From NCBI RefSeq assembly GCF_034259325.1, contig NZ_JAXIVS010000002.1:186001-250000 (forward strand): 64,000 nucleotides of DNA. Reading direction: 5' to 3'. Source of the stretch: Hyalangium ruber (GTDB lineage Bacteria; Myxococcota; Myxococcia; Myxococcales; Myxococcaceae). The notes below the pieces were generated by a model. That model did not search any database and was not told the origin of the DNA. It worked only from the letters and a program-made list of their open reading frames with translations. This document shows positions 1 through 9,145 of this stretch, one piece after another (the stretch's first letter is position 1; each line of letters starts with the position of its first letter). The translations under genes and the position numbers were made by a program.

Positions 1-1
1 C

Positions 2-14
2 GGCCGTTACGGCC
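2..14. terminator. Short hairpin past the first gene
   Basis: GGCCG-TTA-CGGCC forms a 5-bp perfect stem just beyond the 3' end of the minus-strand hydrolase gene. There is no clear U-run, so it is only a weak terminator candidate. Bases 1-83 otherwise show no gene. Confidence 0.22.
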
Positions 15-83
15 TCCCTGGGTGGTGGCGGTAGCGGTGTACAGCGGGCTGATCGTGACAGGAGCCATGGTGCAGTCCTCGAT

Positions 84-1379
84 TCACTTCGGGTGGGATG
101 CCGACAACACTGGCGCCCTCGGAGTAGTGGGCAAATCGCCCGCACGCAACGGAATCCCGCCGGAAACGTCGCCCGGGTGCGCCTGCTGTTTCCACCCCAG
201 CGCCGAGGAGAGGATGGGCCCGAGCTGAACGGCCATCTTCCGGTGGCCTGTCACGCTCGGGTGAGAGTCGCAGCCGAAGTCCACCGGGTGCTCCAGGGTG
301 TCCTGGATGAGCGCCAGGTGCGTGCGCCCGCCGTCTCTCGCACGCTGGCGCTCCACGATGGCCTGGATGTACGCCTTCGCCGGATCCTTCATGCGCGGGC
401 CCGCCACGCAGAAGATGGGCACCTTCGGGTAGGCCTGCCGCACCTGGGCGATGAGCGCCTCGTAGCCCTGGGCGAACACCGCCTCGGGAGGATGTGGCTC
501 GGTGGAGAAGTCGTTCGTGCCCAGGTTGATCACCACCGCGTGGGGCACCCAGCGTTGGAAGTCCCAGGTGGGCTGCTCCTTCTCGGCCAGGGTCTGGGCG
601 AAGAAGGCGGGCATGGGCTTGGGCGAGGTGGGCGTGGGCTCACCGTAGTTGCGCACCACTCCGCGTCCGGACTTCGCGACGATTTCATACTCGGCCCCCA
701 GTTCCTGGGCGACGAGGGCCGCATAGGTGAGCTCGATGTTCTGCGTCTCGCGCGAGAACTTGCACCCCAACTGCCCCTCGTTGCCATAGCCCGTGGTGAA
801 CGAGTCGCCGATGAAGAGCAGCCTGCGGTCCGGACGCGGAGGCAACTCCACGAGCTTGCGACTCACGAAGAAGCCTCGGAAGGCCGCCTGGCCGAACCCG
901 GACTCTGTGCGCCGCGTGAGCCGGACGGTGTGCTGTCCCTCGGGCAGTCCCTCGACCAGCTTGTAGAGACGCTCAGAGGAGGTGCGGAGCACGCCCCGGG
1001 GCTGGCCGTCGACATAGACGTTGTAGTCGTTGTTCCCGTCCTCGAGCCGGATGAAACACGCGCTGCCCTCGAAGGCGGCTTCGATGGTGGCGCCTGGCCA
1101 GTCGAAGAACACGGTCCTCGGGTGGTGGATGAAGTCGAACCGGCCGGTGTACCGGATGAGCGGATCTTGCGGAGAGACAGAGTACATGCCGTTCAAGAAG
1201 GCTCCGGGACGCGGAGCCTCTTGAGCAGGTGGGGGGGGTGGAGCCTCTTGAGCAGGTGGGGAGCGCGGAGCCTCTTGAACCGTTCGGACACAACCGGCCA
1301 AGAGCATCAGGAGCAGGAAGAGTGCCGTGGGGCATGGAGCGCGCGTACGCGAAGAGAGCATGGTGGGGGATTGTCGCAC
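84..1379 (-). CDS. SGNH/GDSL-family esterase, lipoprotein (CE2-like)
   Basis: Predicted envelope lipoprotein with an SGNH hydrolase domain, probably removing acyl groups from a polysaccharide. The N-terminus has a hydrophobic stretch ending in the lipobox LLAGC, then a Pro-rich linker with repeated PPAQEAP units. A beta-rich region follows (about residues 55-180). The hydrolase domain then shows GDSFTTGYG (nucleophile Ser, block I), NLGTNDFS (block III) and DSHPSVTGH (Asp/His pair). A beta domain ahead of an SGNH domain matches carbohydrate esterase family 2 (acetyl-xylan esterase-like); this assignment is by layout. The GTG start at 1379 is chosen because GGGGAGAAGG lies just upstream; ATG 1361 is the alternative. 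Natural substrate unknown. Confidence 0.85.
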   Translation of the reverse strand: MRQSPTMLSSRTRAPCPTALFLLLMLLAGCVRTVQEAPRSPPAQEAPPPPPAQEAPRPGAFLNGMYSVSPQDPLIRYTGRFDFIHHPRTVFFDWPGATIEAAFEGSACFIRLEDGNNDYNVYVDGQPRGVLRTSSERLYKLVEGLPEGQHTVRLTRRTESGFGQAAFRGFFVSRKLVELPPRPDRRLLFIGDSFTTGYGNEGQLGCKFSRETQNIELTYAALVAQELGAEYEIVAKSGRGVVRNYGEPTPTSPKPMPAFFAQTLAEKEQPTWDFQRWVPHAVVINLGTNDFSTEPHPPEAVFAQGYEALIAQVRQAYPKVPIFCVAGPRMKDPAKAYIQAIVERQRARDGGRTHLALIQDTLEHPVDFGCDSHPSVTGHRKMAVQLGPILSSALGWKQQAHPGDVSGGIPLRAGDLPTTPRAPVLSASHPK

Positions 1380-1463
1380 CGTGCCTTCTCCCCTGGAATG
1401 AATCCCGGAGCGAGTGCCCCGTCAGAAAGGACAACACGACGAACACGACGGAGGAACTCGCAC

Positions 1464-1877
1464 ATGGCTCTCAAGACCGGCTTCTTCTCCTTGGCTCTCG
1501 GCGCGCTGCTCCTCGGTTCCACCGCTCAGGCGGCGGACGCCCAGGCCGAACACTCCGCTTCCGGCGTCGGGGCTCAGACGCAGTCGCTGCGCGGCTCCCA
1601 CGGCAACGGCAACCGCTACCGCAACCCGCGGCCGTCGCCTCCGGCGAACCAGCAGGGCCGCTACGAGCTGAAGGTCGTGCAGAAGTGGGTGCCCGCTCGC
1701 TACGAGCAGGTGTGGGTGCCGCAGGAGTGCAAGTACAAGCCGCGCCGCAACACCACGAAGTGCGAGGGCGGCTACTACGAGCAGCGGCAGGTGCCCGGCC
1801 ACTACGAGCAGGTGGAGGAGTGGGTGTGGGTGCCCGCCTCTCGGTACGGCAGGTGGAACGCCGTGGCCTCCCGCTAA
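1464..1877 (+). CDS. Small secreted protein with Tyr/Trp-Val-Pro repeats
   Basis: 137-aa protein with a clear signal peptide (MALKTGFFSLALGALLLGS, cleavage likely after AQA). After a Ser/Gly/Asn-rich linker, the C-terminal half carries imperfect repeats built on WVPARYEQVWVP, VPGHYEQV and WVWVPASRYG. Two cysteines (QEC and TKC) lie between the repeats and could form a disulfide. The style recalls YXWGXW-type envelope proteins, but I do not recognise a named family. It is divergent from the esterase gene with 84 bases between, so the two may share a promoter region. Function unknown; location periplasm or outer surface. Confidence 0.75.
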   Translation: MALKTGFFSLALGALLLGSTAQAADAQAEHSASGVGAQTQSLRGSHGNGNRYRNPRPSPPANQQGRYELKVVQKWVPARYEQVWVPQECKYKPRRNTTKCEGGYYEQRQVPGHYEQVEEWVWVPASRYGRWNAVASR

Positions 1878-2007
1878 CGCGGGCCTCACGCGGTCGCTCC
1901 CACGGGTAGGTGGGCAGCCAGGCAAGCGCGGGGTTCTTGGGTCTGCTTGAGCCCTGCTCCAGGGCTCCCCAGCTTGAACCCAATAGAGCCCTTTCCTGGA
2001 GGCCCGA

Positions 2008-2202
2008 GTGCCAGATCAGAACCCTGAAATCGGCCCGCCGGCGGAGCCACACGTGACTCCTCCGGTCGAGCCCTACGTGCCGCGGACACCCCCGGAGATC
2101 TCTCCCTCGAGAGAGAGCCAGCCGGAGATTGAAAAGCCGGCGCCCCCCCACGTGCCCTCGCCTCAGACACCGGACCTACCGCGTCCGGATATCCGCTCGT
2201 AG
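2008..2202 (+). CDS. Proline-rich small hypothetical protein
   Basis: 64-aa open frame from GTG, preceded by CTGGAGG at a fitting distance. About a quarter of the residues are proline, with PxEPxVxP-like repeats (PPAEPHV, PPVEPYV, PAPPHV), and the protein is acidic overall. There is no signal peptide or membrane segment. It may be intrinsically disordered. The Shine-Dalgarno match and regular composition favour a real gene, but low-complexity frames arise by chance in DNA of this GC content. Confidence 0.45.
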   Translation: MPDQNPEIGPPAEPHVTPPVEPYVPRTPPEISPSRESQPEIEKPAPPHVPSPQTPDLPRPDIRS

Positions 2203-2226
2203 CGCGCGGGGGAGTCCGAGCCCGCG

Positions 2227-3471
2227 CTAGCGGGTGGCGACGGTGGCGGCGGAGGCCTTGGCGGCGGCCACGGCGGCGTCGATGTCCAGCTTGCCGCTCG
2301 TGCTCACCTTGCCCTTGAGGTCCGGGTCCACCTCCACCGTCTTCACCAGCATGTCGCGCACCTGCGCCGCCGTCAGGTTCGGGTTCTCCGCGAACATCAG
2401 CGCCGCGGTGGCCGCCACGCGCGGGGTCGCCATCGAGGTGCCGCTCATCTCCTCCCAGCCGCCGCCGGGCACCGTGCTCAGCACGTCCTCGCCCACCGCG
2501 GCCAGTTCCACCACCTTGTCGCCGTGGGACGAGAAGCTCGCCAGCTTGTCGTTGCGCTTGTCCATGGACGCCACGGTGATGACGTTCGGCATGTCCACGT
2601 TGGCCGGGAAGTCCTGCACCTTGTTCATGTTGCTGCCGTTGCCGTTGGCCGTCGCCGCCACCAGCAGGATGTCCGCATCGGCCAGCTTCTGCACCGCCGT
2701 CTTCCAGCGCGCCTGCGAGGCCGCGTCCCGGTACTCGTCACCGAAGCTGGCGTTCACCGCGCGGATGTTGGCGCCCTTGGACTTCATGTCCACCACGTAG
2801 TCCACCGCGCGCTCGAAGTTCGTCAGCAGGTCCTTGCCGTCGTACAGGCCGCCCACCGAGAGGATCTGCGCCTTGCCCGCCGCCACGCCCGTGTTGCCCT
2901 CGCCATTGTCCTCGGCGGCGATGATGCCCGCCACGTGCGTGCCGTGGTCCGCCCCCGCGCCCTTCATCGGGTCGCCCGAGTTGAAGCCCACGTTGAAGCC
3001 GTGGATGTCGTCCTTGATGCCGTTGTTGTCGTTGTCGATGCCGTCACCCTCGACTTCACCCGGGTTGGTCCACATGGCCCCGTCCAGGTCCGAGTGCTTG
3101 GCGTCCACGCCGCCGTCGAACACCGCGATGACCGGCGCGCCCGAGGGCTTCGGCTTCGGCTCGCTGCCGCCCACCTGGCCGCCGGCCTCCGGGCCCCGGG
3201 TCTGCGGGGAGAACGGGCGAACCGTCAGGTTCTCGGAGGGGTTGATCAGCGGCGAGCCGGGGCGCAGGCCCGTGGGGCGATCCACGAAGGAGCTGCGGCC
3301 GGGGCGATCCACGACGTTGGAGGAAGAGGGCGCCGTGTCGAAGCCGTCCACCGGACGGCCCACGCGGGACTCGGCGCGGGCGGCGGGAGCGGCGGGCTTG
3401 GAGGAGGCCGCATCCGAACGCGAGGTCTGCGGCTGGATCGAAGGAGTCGAGAGCTTGTTGATGGTGGTCAT
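2227..3471 (-). CDS. S8 subtilisin-like serine protease
   Basis: 414-aa subtilase with the full triad visible: Asp119 in VIAVFDGGVD, His176 in DHGTHVAG and Ser346 in SGTSMATP. The first ~105 residues are Ser/Pro/Ala-rich and carry two VDRPxG repeats; they may be a propeptide or linker. No classical signal peptide is seen, so the protein is either cytoplasmic or leaves by another route. An insert DGIDNDNNGIKDD is typical of secreted bacterial subtilases and could bind calcium. ATG 3471 has GAGG 8 bases upstream. It lies 100 bases behind the HerA-like ATPase gene on the same strand. The gap is unusually AT-rich and may hold its own promoter, so membership in that operon is uncertain. Confidence 0.9.
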   Translation of the reverse strand: MTTINKLSTPSIQPQTSRSDAASSKPAAPAARAESRVGRPVDGFDTAPSSSNVVDRPGRSSFVDRPTGLRPGSPLINPSENLTVRPFSPQTRGPEAGGQVGGSEPKPKPSGAPVIAVFDGGVDAKHSDLDGAMWTNPGEVEGDGIDNDNNGIKDDIHGFNVGFNSGDPMKGAGADHGTHVAGIIAAEDNGEGNTGVAAGKAQILSVGGLYDGKDLLTNFERAVDYVVDMKSKGANIRAVNASFGDEYRDAASQARWKTAVQKLADADILLVAATANGNGSNMNKVQDFPANVDMPNVITVASMDKRNDKLASFSSHGDKVVELAAVGEDVLSTVPGGGWEEMSGTSMATPRVAATAALMFAENPNLTAAQVRDMLVKTVEVDPDLKGKVSTSGKLDIDAAVAAAKASAATVATR

Positions 3472-3571
3472 GGTGCAACCTCGCGAATTCAGGGGCCGTG
3501 TGGCTTACATTTGAATTGTCGGAACGAGGCGCAGGAAGTTGCCTATCCACCCACAAATAACTCCATTTTAC

Positions 3572-6500
3572 CTACATCGGCTCCTTGGACAGGGTGCGAA
3601 GGGCAAGCCGCAGTAGCTCATCGTCGGAGAGCTGTTCGGTGGCCAGGACGGAGAGGTCCGCCTTGAGCCGGTCCACCTTGCCCTCTCGGACGACGTGGAA
3701 CTCACCCGTGGCCTGGTGGGGAATCTTCGAGGTGAAGTCCACCCGGGCCTCGCTGAGCATGGGCCGCATCTTCTCCAGGGAGGTCTTCTCCTTCACCCGG
3801 CCGATGAACCAGGAGCGGATGGTGTCGCGGCACTTGTAGTCGAAGTCCCCTGGGCTCTGGGTGGCGAGCATCAGGCCGAGGCCCGCCGAGCGCGCCCGCT
3901 TGAGCAGACTCTCCATCGGCTGCTTGGTGGCGGGCTGCCGCATTGCCGGCAGGTACATGTCCGCCTCATCGAAGAGGAGGACCGCTTGCAGCTCGGTGGA
4001 GGGGTTGCGGTTGAGCCAGCGTGTCACCTCGATGAGCAGCTGGGAGACCCAGAAGAGGACGTTGTTCGTGTCTCCGAGGAAGCGGGTGCTGATGATGCTC
4101 AGGCGCGTCCGGCCTGGCTTCGCGTGGGCGCCCCGGCCCAGCAGCACATCCATGTCGAGCTTCTCGGATCCACTGCTCAGCAACGACTCGGTATCGATGC
4201 GGAGCCGGTCCAGGTCTTCCGCCAGCTTGTCGAACAGCTTCGTGTCCAACCGGCCCGCGGCACTGACGAGCCGAGGATCCTTGTCAGCGATGAAGTCGCT
4301 GAGCCGCTTCAAGGTGACGCCCTCCGGGGAGAGCTGGACGAACTGGTCGATGGCCTGGCTCAGCAGCGTGCGGCAGGACTTGTCGCGTGGGCTCTGTCGG
4401 TAGTCCAGCATGCCCGCCAGCGCGTCCGCCGCGTGGCGTGTCGCCTGCTGCCGATCGAAGGCTGGGAGCTGGGCGAGCCCGTCCGGCACGATGGGAATTG
4501 CGAGCGGGCGCCCCTGCGGGTGGCCTGGCGTGAAGAGGGCCACATCCAGGCACTTCCTCAGCCGGGCCTGACGCTCAGCGCGCTCTTTTCCGTCGACGTC
4601 GCGCGTCCAGAACGCTTCCGCCGCGTAGCCGGCGAGGTCACCCTTGCGGTCGACGAGAATGACCGGGATGCCCTGGAGCAGGAGCTGCTCCACGAGGTTC
4701 AACGCCACCGTCGTCTTGCCACTGCCGGAGCCCCCCAGGAACGCCGCGTGCCGGGTGAGCTCATTGGGCTGCAGGATGACCTCCTCCTTCAGGAGGCTGT
4801 CCATGACTCCGGCGCGGATGGGCACCCGAGGCTTGGGAGGCGCCGAGGGAGCCTGCTCGCTGGCCACACGTGGCGCCGCGGCCACGGGAGCAGGGGGCGG
4901 GGGCGCGAGAGGCACCACGGGCTTGGGTGGAACGGGCTTGCTCGCCGCAGCCTCCGGCGGAGGCGTGCGCACGGGTGCCTGGGGCGCCGAGGCCGTGGAG
5001 CCCAGGTGATCCAGGTCCAGGATGTCGCGCACCGGCTTGAGCTGGGTAAGGGGCTGGACCGACCGGAGCCAGGCGGCAAACTCGGGATGGGACTCGTGCT
5101 TCTTGCGGAACTCGCGCAGCGCCAGGATGACGCGGCTGTCGCTGTCCTCCAGCACCGCGCTGCGTCCCCCCTTGGCGATGAGCTTCCCCAGCTCCATTGC
5201 CGCGCTGGAAGTCGGGCTGTTGGGGAACGAGCTGGTGCGCACCACGACGGGTGTCTGCCCCCGGGCGGCCTTGCGCGCCTGTTCAAGTTGCCGCAAGAGC
5301 GCTCCGCGTCCCGAGCCCTTGTTGCAGAAAGCCACCCGCAGCCGCTCCTGGCCCGGGGACATCCCCACGTGGATGACCTCGCCCTCGGCCTGGGCGTCGA
5401 AGCGGTGGCCCGTCGTCAGCTCCTCCGAGGCAGCGCGAAGAGCCCAGACGAGCAGCGTGGCCAGCTCTGCATCCTCCTCGGGCGGCGCCTCGGCATGTGC
5501 GGACCGGAAGTCGTTCCACGCCTGGTCCAGCGCCAGGGCCTTCGGCTCGGGGGGAGGCGGCGCGCTCTCCACCTTGCCGCTGTCCAGCGGGAAGCGATCG
5601 GGCACCGTACCGTCGCGGATGGCGCGCTCGCGCCAGACTCGGCACGTCTCGAGCACGTCCCGGGCGCGCATGCCGGCCAGCGCCTCGAACCCTTCGTGGG
5701 GGAAGGGGAAGGTGGGCTCCGCATGATCAAAGGGCGCGTCTTTCAGCTCATAGAGGTGTTCCAGCCGGCGCTCGGCGATACGCCGGGCTTCGTCGGCCGT
5801 GCGCAAGGCCTCCAGCTTGACGAAGGGCGGATCCTTCTCGATGCGGTCACGCAGCGACTGCGTGAGCTGATTGCTCAACCCGCTCCAGAAGTTGTGCAGG
5901 CAGCTGACGACGATGATCGACGAGGGCACGCGGTCGGCCAGGGCGCAGAGCGTGGTCATCACCCGGCGGATGTGCGGCACCTGCTGGGTGTTCTCGAAGT
6001 CGTTCAGGCCCTCCATCTGGTCCACGAACAGCACGAGCGAGTGGCCCAGCGCCGCGATGAGCCGCCCCAGGTGCTCCACCATCTCCAGGGGCTCGTGGTC
6101 ATGGATGCGAGGCACCAACCCACCGAGCCACTTGCGGTCACTGTCCGAGAGGTTCTCGCACCGCAGGTACTTGAGCACGCGTCCCTTGAGGCGCGGGTCA
6201 TCGCGCTGGAGGAAGAGCAGCGCGCGCATCAAGTCCAGGTCGACCTTCTCGAAAACGGACTGACTCTTGAGTTCGTCGGCGGCGACCTCCACGAGGTTGG
6301 GGATCTCCTCGGCATCCGCCTCCGGATGCGCCAGCAGGGAGGTTACGTCGGCCACCTTGCCGCACTTGGCCAGCAGCGCGTCGGAGATCTTCTCCAGCCC
6401 GGAGTGGGCCTCGCCGGGCTCGAGGTAGGGCTGGTCCAGCGAGGTGATGAGGTTGCTGAGGATGTAACGGCCGTAGTTGGACGAAGCCGTCGTCATCTGC

Positions 6501-6793
6501 ATGTAGCCCACGAAGCCAAGCGAGCGCTCGTGGGCCTCGGAGCGGAAGGCCCGCAGCAGATGCGTCTTGCCGCAGCCGGAGTCTCCGAGCAGCAGCAGGA
6601 TCCGTCCCGAGTCCGGGCCTGGCGGGGTCGTCGCACGCAGCAACAGGCGCTCGAAGGCCGCACGGGCCTCCTGATGCACCGTCTCCACATCGAAGGGATC
6701 CTGCTTCCGAACGTCGGGCTGGTGCTGAACGGAGTGGAAGACCTCCGTATCCGAGAGGAAGGCGGCGAGGCGGGGATCGATCTGGGTCGTCAA
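3572..6793 (-). CDS. Double ATPase: N-terminal AAA plus C-terminal HerA/FtsK-like motor
   Basis: 1073-aa protein with two P-loop modules. The first has Walker A GDSGCGKT (about 70-77) and Walker B LVLFVDQMEG (about 254-263), like ORC/STAND-type AAA proteins. A middle region (about 440-590) carries short motifs such as RVAFCNKGSGRG and VVVRTSSFP and is unassigned. A Pro/Ala-rich linker (about 598-665) follows. The second module has Walker A GGSGSGKT (about 684-691), VILVDRKGDLAG, Walker B LLFDEADMYLP (about 934-944) and LATQSP, typical of HerA/DUF87 DNA-translocating hexamers. The start is TTG 6793 with a weak ribosome site. It sits 38 bases behind the wHTH-like gene. HerA motors often partner nucleases in repair and phage defence; the role here is inferred from the nuclease two genes upstream. 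Confidence 0.85.
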   Translation of the reverse strand: MTTQIDPRLAAFLSDTEVFHSVQHQPDVRKQDPFDVETVHQEARAAFERLLLRATTPPGPDSGRILLLLGDSGCGKTHLLRAFRSEAHERSLGFVGYMQMTTASSNYGRYILSNLITSLDQPYLEPGEAHSGLEKISDALLAKCGKVADVTSLLAHPEADAEEIPNLVEVAADELKSQSVFEKVDLDLMRALLFLQRDDPRLKGRVLKYLRCENLSDSDRKWLGGLVPRIHDHEPLEMVEHLGRLIAALGHSLVLFVDQMEGLNDFENTQQVPHIRRVMTTLCALADRVPSSIIVVSCLHNFWSGLSNQLTQSLRDRIEKDPPFVKLEALRTADEARRIAERRLEHLYELKDAPFDHAEPTFPFPHEGFEALAGMRARDVLETCRVWRERAIRDGTVPDRFPLDSGKVESAPPPPEPKALALDQAWNDFRSAHAEAPPEEDAELATLLVWALRAASEELTTGHRFDAQAEGEVIHVGMSPGQERLRVAFCNKGSGRGALLRQLEQARKAARGQTPVVVRTSSFPNSPTSSAAMELGKLIAKGGRSAVLEDSDSRVILALREFRKKHESHPEFAAWLRSVQPLTQLKPVRDILDLDHLGSTASAPQAPVRTPPPEAAASKPVPPKPVVPLAPPPPAPVAAAPRVASEQAPSAPPKPRVPIRAGVMDSLLKEEVILQPNELTRHAAFLGGSGSGKTTVALNLVEQLLLQGIPVILVDRKGDLAGYAAEAFWTRDVDGKERAERQARLRKCLDVALFTPGHPQGRPLAIPIVPDGLAQLPAFDRQQATRHAADALAGMLDYRQSPRDKSCRTLLSQAIDQFVQLSPEGVTLKRLSDFIADKDPRLVSAAGRLDTKLFDKLAEDLDRLRIDTESLLSSGSEKLDMDVLLGRGAHAKPGRTRLSIISTRFLGDTNNVLFWVSQLLIEVTRWLNRNPSTELQAVLLFDEADMYLPAMRQPATKQPMESLLKRARSAGLGLMLATQSPGDFDYKCRDTIRSWFIGRVKEKTSLEKMRPMLSEARVDFTSKIPHQATGEFHVVREGKVDRLKADLSVLATEQLSDDELLRLALRTLSKEPM

Positions 6794-6831
6794 GGGCTGC
6801 CCCCGAGGGAAGGGCGAGGGATTGACTGCGG

Positions 6832-7830
6832 CTACAGGGCGATGAAGTGAAAGGTGGCGCCGAGGTGCTGGATCTCCGAGGCGGACACATCCGCGGGGTC
6901 CATCAGCTCCACCATGTCCGCGCGGCTCAGGGACAGCAGGCGCTTCTGGTTGGCCTCGATGAGGCGGCGCTTGAAGGACTGCTCATCCAAGCCCTGCCCC
7001 TGCATGGCACGCCAGACGTGGGAGATGAAAACCCGGTCGTCTCCGAAGCGCCCGCTCGTCGCGGTGCGAGCCGCCTGCAGGACCCGCCCGGCGAAGTCGT
7101 GCAGGACATCCTGAACGGGCTGAACGGGCGCGGGAGCCGACTCGGCGGGCGTGGACTCCACGGCCGGAAAGGCCCACGCGCGCAGGGCCGCCAGGCGCAG
7201 GCTGTCCGTGTCCGTGCGCCGAGCCCCCACGCTCCGGGCGGCCAACTGCTGCAGGGCCTGCGCGGGAGCCACCTCGCGCGAGGCTTGCAGCGCCCGGCCG
7301 AGCAACACCGCCTGCACTGCGGCCAGGGTGAATGGCTTGTCGGTCTCCACCCCCAGCTGTCGCCAGCACAGCGCATCCCGAACCTGCGCGAGGCTCTGGG
7401 GACTGGAGGCCGAAAGCCCGAGCTGCTTCTGCACGAGCACCGCGCGCATGCCGTCGGCACGACCCAACCGGGACAGGTTCGCCGAGGAAGGTGGCAGCCC
7501 CAGCGCCAGCGCCACCAGATGCACGCGCTTGAGCTGCTTCCAGCTCGTACCCTTGGCCAGGCGCTCCACCCCGAGCGCCGCGAGCCCTCGGGTGCGCCCC
7601 TCCGGGGTAACGGTGAGGCCCTTGCGCGCGTTCTGCAGTACGAGGCCCCCTTGCTCGAGCCGGGTCAGCGCCTCCTCGAGCCGGGTGCTCCACTCACCGC
7701 TGCTCCAGCGGTGCTCTGCGAAGGGCTTCAACGCGCGCGACAAATCGCTCCGGGCCCCCTTCCCCTCGGCGCGCGTCAGCAACCACGCCAGCGCCAGCTC
7801 CCCGATACGCGAAACGTCATCCCCCACCAT
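6832..7830 (-). CDS. Predicted winged-helix-like protein, nuclease/HerA neighbour
   Basis: 332-aa cytoplasmic protein I do not recognise by name. Residues ~1-75 look like a winged helix (LALAWLLTRAEG, TRLEEALTRLEQGGLVL, LTVTPEGR). The middle is helical. The C-terminus (FISHVWRAMQ, FKRRLIEANQ, LSLSRADMVELM, SEIQHLGATFHFI) reads like a second winged helix. ATG 7830 is chosen because GGGGAGG lies 6 bases before it. It overlaps the nuclease gene's end by 14 bases, implying translational coupling, and leads into the double-ATPase gene 38 bases on. It could tether nuclease and motor to DNA, or be a specificity subunit. That is inference. Confidence 0.7.
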   Translation of the reverse strand: MVGDDVSRIGELALAWLLTRAEGKGARSDLSRALKPFAEHRWSSGEWSTRLEEALTRLEQGGLVLQNARKGLTVTPEGRTRGLAALGVERLAKGTSWKQLKRVHLVALALGLPPSSANLSRLGRADGMRAVLVQKQLGLSASSPQSLAQVRDALCWRQLGVETDKPFTLAAVQAVLLGRALQASREVAPAQALQQLAARSVGARRTDTDSLRLAALRAWAFPAVESTPAESAPAPVQPVQDVLHDFAGRVLQAARTATSGRFGDDRVFISHVWRAMQGQGLDEQSFKRRLIEANQKRLLSLSRADMVELMDPADVSASEIQHLGATFHFIAL

Positions 7831-9103
7831 CTGCATCCTCCCCAAGAGGCGGTGGCACTCTCGCCAGGTCGCGCCTCCGTGAGACTACCTGACGGAGCGT
7901 ATCTCGAATCTCCCGCCACCGGGCTACTACATCGTCGGCGAGGAACCGGAGAACCAGGTAACCGTGGAGTTGCAATTCCAGGTCCTTGCGTCGGTCCCGC
8001 CGGTAGGCCTCGGGCCCCCGGAAGTGATAGTAGCCGTCGATCTCGATGGCCACACGCAGCAGGTCGGACAGGAAGTCTACCTCTACAGGCCGATTGTGGA
8101 TTCTGAACTTCGCGCGCTTGTTGAGTTCGAAGAGCCCGTGAGTGTCCGGAAATTCATCGAGCATCATCCGCAGGAATCGCTCGGCTTCGCTTCGCGCTCC
8201 ATCCGCCTCGGCGGGATTCGAAGCGGCGGCTTCGCGCCCCCGGGCCGCCTTGGCGAACTGGGCGAGCAACTCCTCCGAGACGCCATCCTCCGCCAGCCCG
8301 GACAGGGAGTCGGAGAGGGTGTCGGCGTGCCGAACCCCATGCGCCTCCAGCCGCCTCCGGAGCTCGACGGGTGAAGGTGCCTCCAGCCCGATGAGCCCCT
8401 CCCGCACCATGGCATGCGCCTGGGTTTCACTGCTCCCCAGGAAGCTGTCGACGGCCGGGCGCTCCGTGTTGAGCGCCAGGGGCAGCAGGGGCACGGCGTC
8501 ACACAGTCGTGCCGCCGTCCGCGCGGCGCGCGCGAACCAGGTTGGCTCCACTCCGGTGAGCAGGAGCGCCGGGGCCGTGCCCGCGGGGACGAGTGTATGC
8601 AGTGCCGCGAGGACACGAGCAGGCTCCCCATTACAGGCGGCCAATACCGCGCTGAAGAGAAGTCCCCCGGCGTGCCCGGTCGAAAGCTGGAGGAGGACCT
8701 TGCACACCGCCGTGGCATCACCGTCTGGAGCCAGGGGGAGGAACTCCTGGAGAACGACGTCGCGCTCGTAAGTCGTCCTTCCCTCCAGTCGTGTCCGCAG
8801 CTCACCCGGGGCCAGGCCCACGCACGCTCCCAGGAAGTCCGCCGCGTCGGCCCGGACGTTCCTCTCGCGGACCAGGGTCTCCACCCACGCACGAACCACT
8901 TCCACTTCCACCTCCGCCACCACGGTGCAGAGCAGCCGGCGGCGCGGCTCGAGCCAGCGGCGCAGCAAGGTCATGGCATGTCCCGAGCGGCCCACGAGCA
9001 CGGTGAGCGTGGGGATGCCCTGCTCCTCCCTCCGGCGCTGGTGCCGCTCCAGGGCCTGCTGGACGAAGGCGTCACTCCGAGGCTCGAGGGCAACCAGGGA
9101 CAC
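7817..9103 (-). CDS. Degraded P-loop region fused to DUF559/Vsr-like nuclease
   Basis: 428-aa protein. Near the N-terminus, VLVGRSGHAMTLL (Gly38-Thr45) sits where a Walker A would be, but the GK pair is replaced by AM, so it looks like an inactivated P-loop. The C-terminal ~110 residues match the DUF559/Vsr-type PD-(D/E)xK nuclease pattern: EVDFL (Asp343), AIEIDGYYH (Glu354, Asp356, His360), a basic RRDRRKD helix and GYLVLRF (381-387). All expected acidic residues are present, so catalysis is plausible. GTG 9103 is preceded by GAGGAGG at 7 bases. It begins a coupled three-gene set with the wHTH-like protein and the HerA-like ATPase, which is the best clue to its job: a nucleic-acid-cutting effector. 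Confidence 0.8.
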   Translation of the reverse strand: MSLVALEPRSDAFVQQALERHQRRREEQGIPTLTVLVGRSGHAMTLLRRWLEPRRRLLCTVVAEVEVEVVRAWVETLVRERNVRADAADFLGACVGLAPGELRTRLEGRTTYERDVVLQEFLPLAPDGDATAVCKVLLQLSTGHAGGLLFSAVLAACNGEPARVLAALHTLVPAGTAPALLLTGVEPTWFARAARTAARLCDAVPLLPLALNTERPAVDSFLGSSETQAHAMVREGLIGLEAPSPVELRRRLEAHGVRHADTLSDSLSGLAEDGVSEELLAQFAKAARGREAAASNPAEADGARSEAERFLRMMLDEFPDTHGLFELNKRAKFRIHNRPVEVDFLSDLLRVAIEIDGYYHFRGPEAYRRDRRKDLELQLHGYLVLRFLADDVVARWREIRDTLRQVVSRRRDLARVPPPLGEDADGGG

Positions 9104-9145
9104 GGGACAAGCCTCCTCGGCGGAGCGCCAGAAGTCCGGAGTATC

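Noticed and set aside
3572-9103. BREX or Dnd/Ssp system
   Set aside because: No PglZ, BrxC-size ATPase, methyltransferase, DndA-E or SspB-D partner is seen; only HerA-like ATPase and nuclease are shared in theme.
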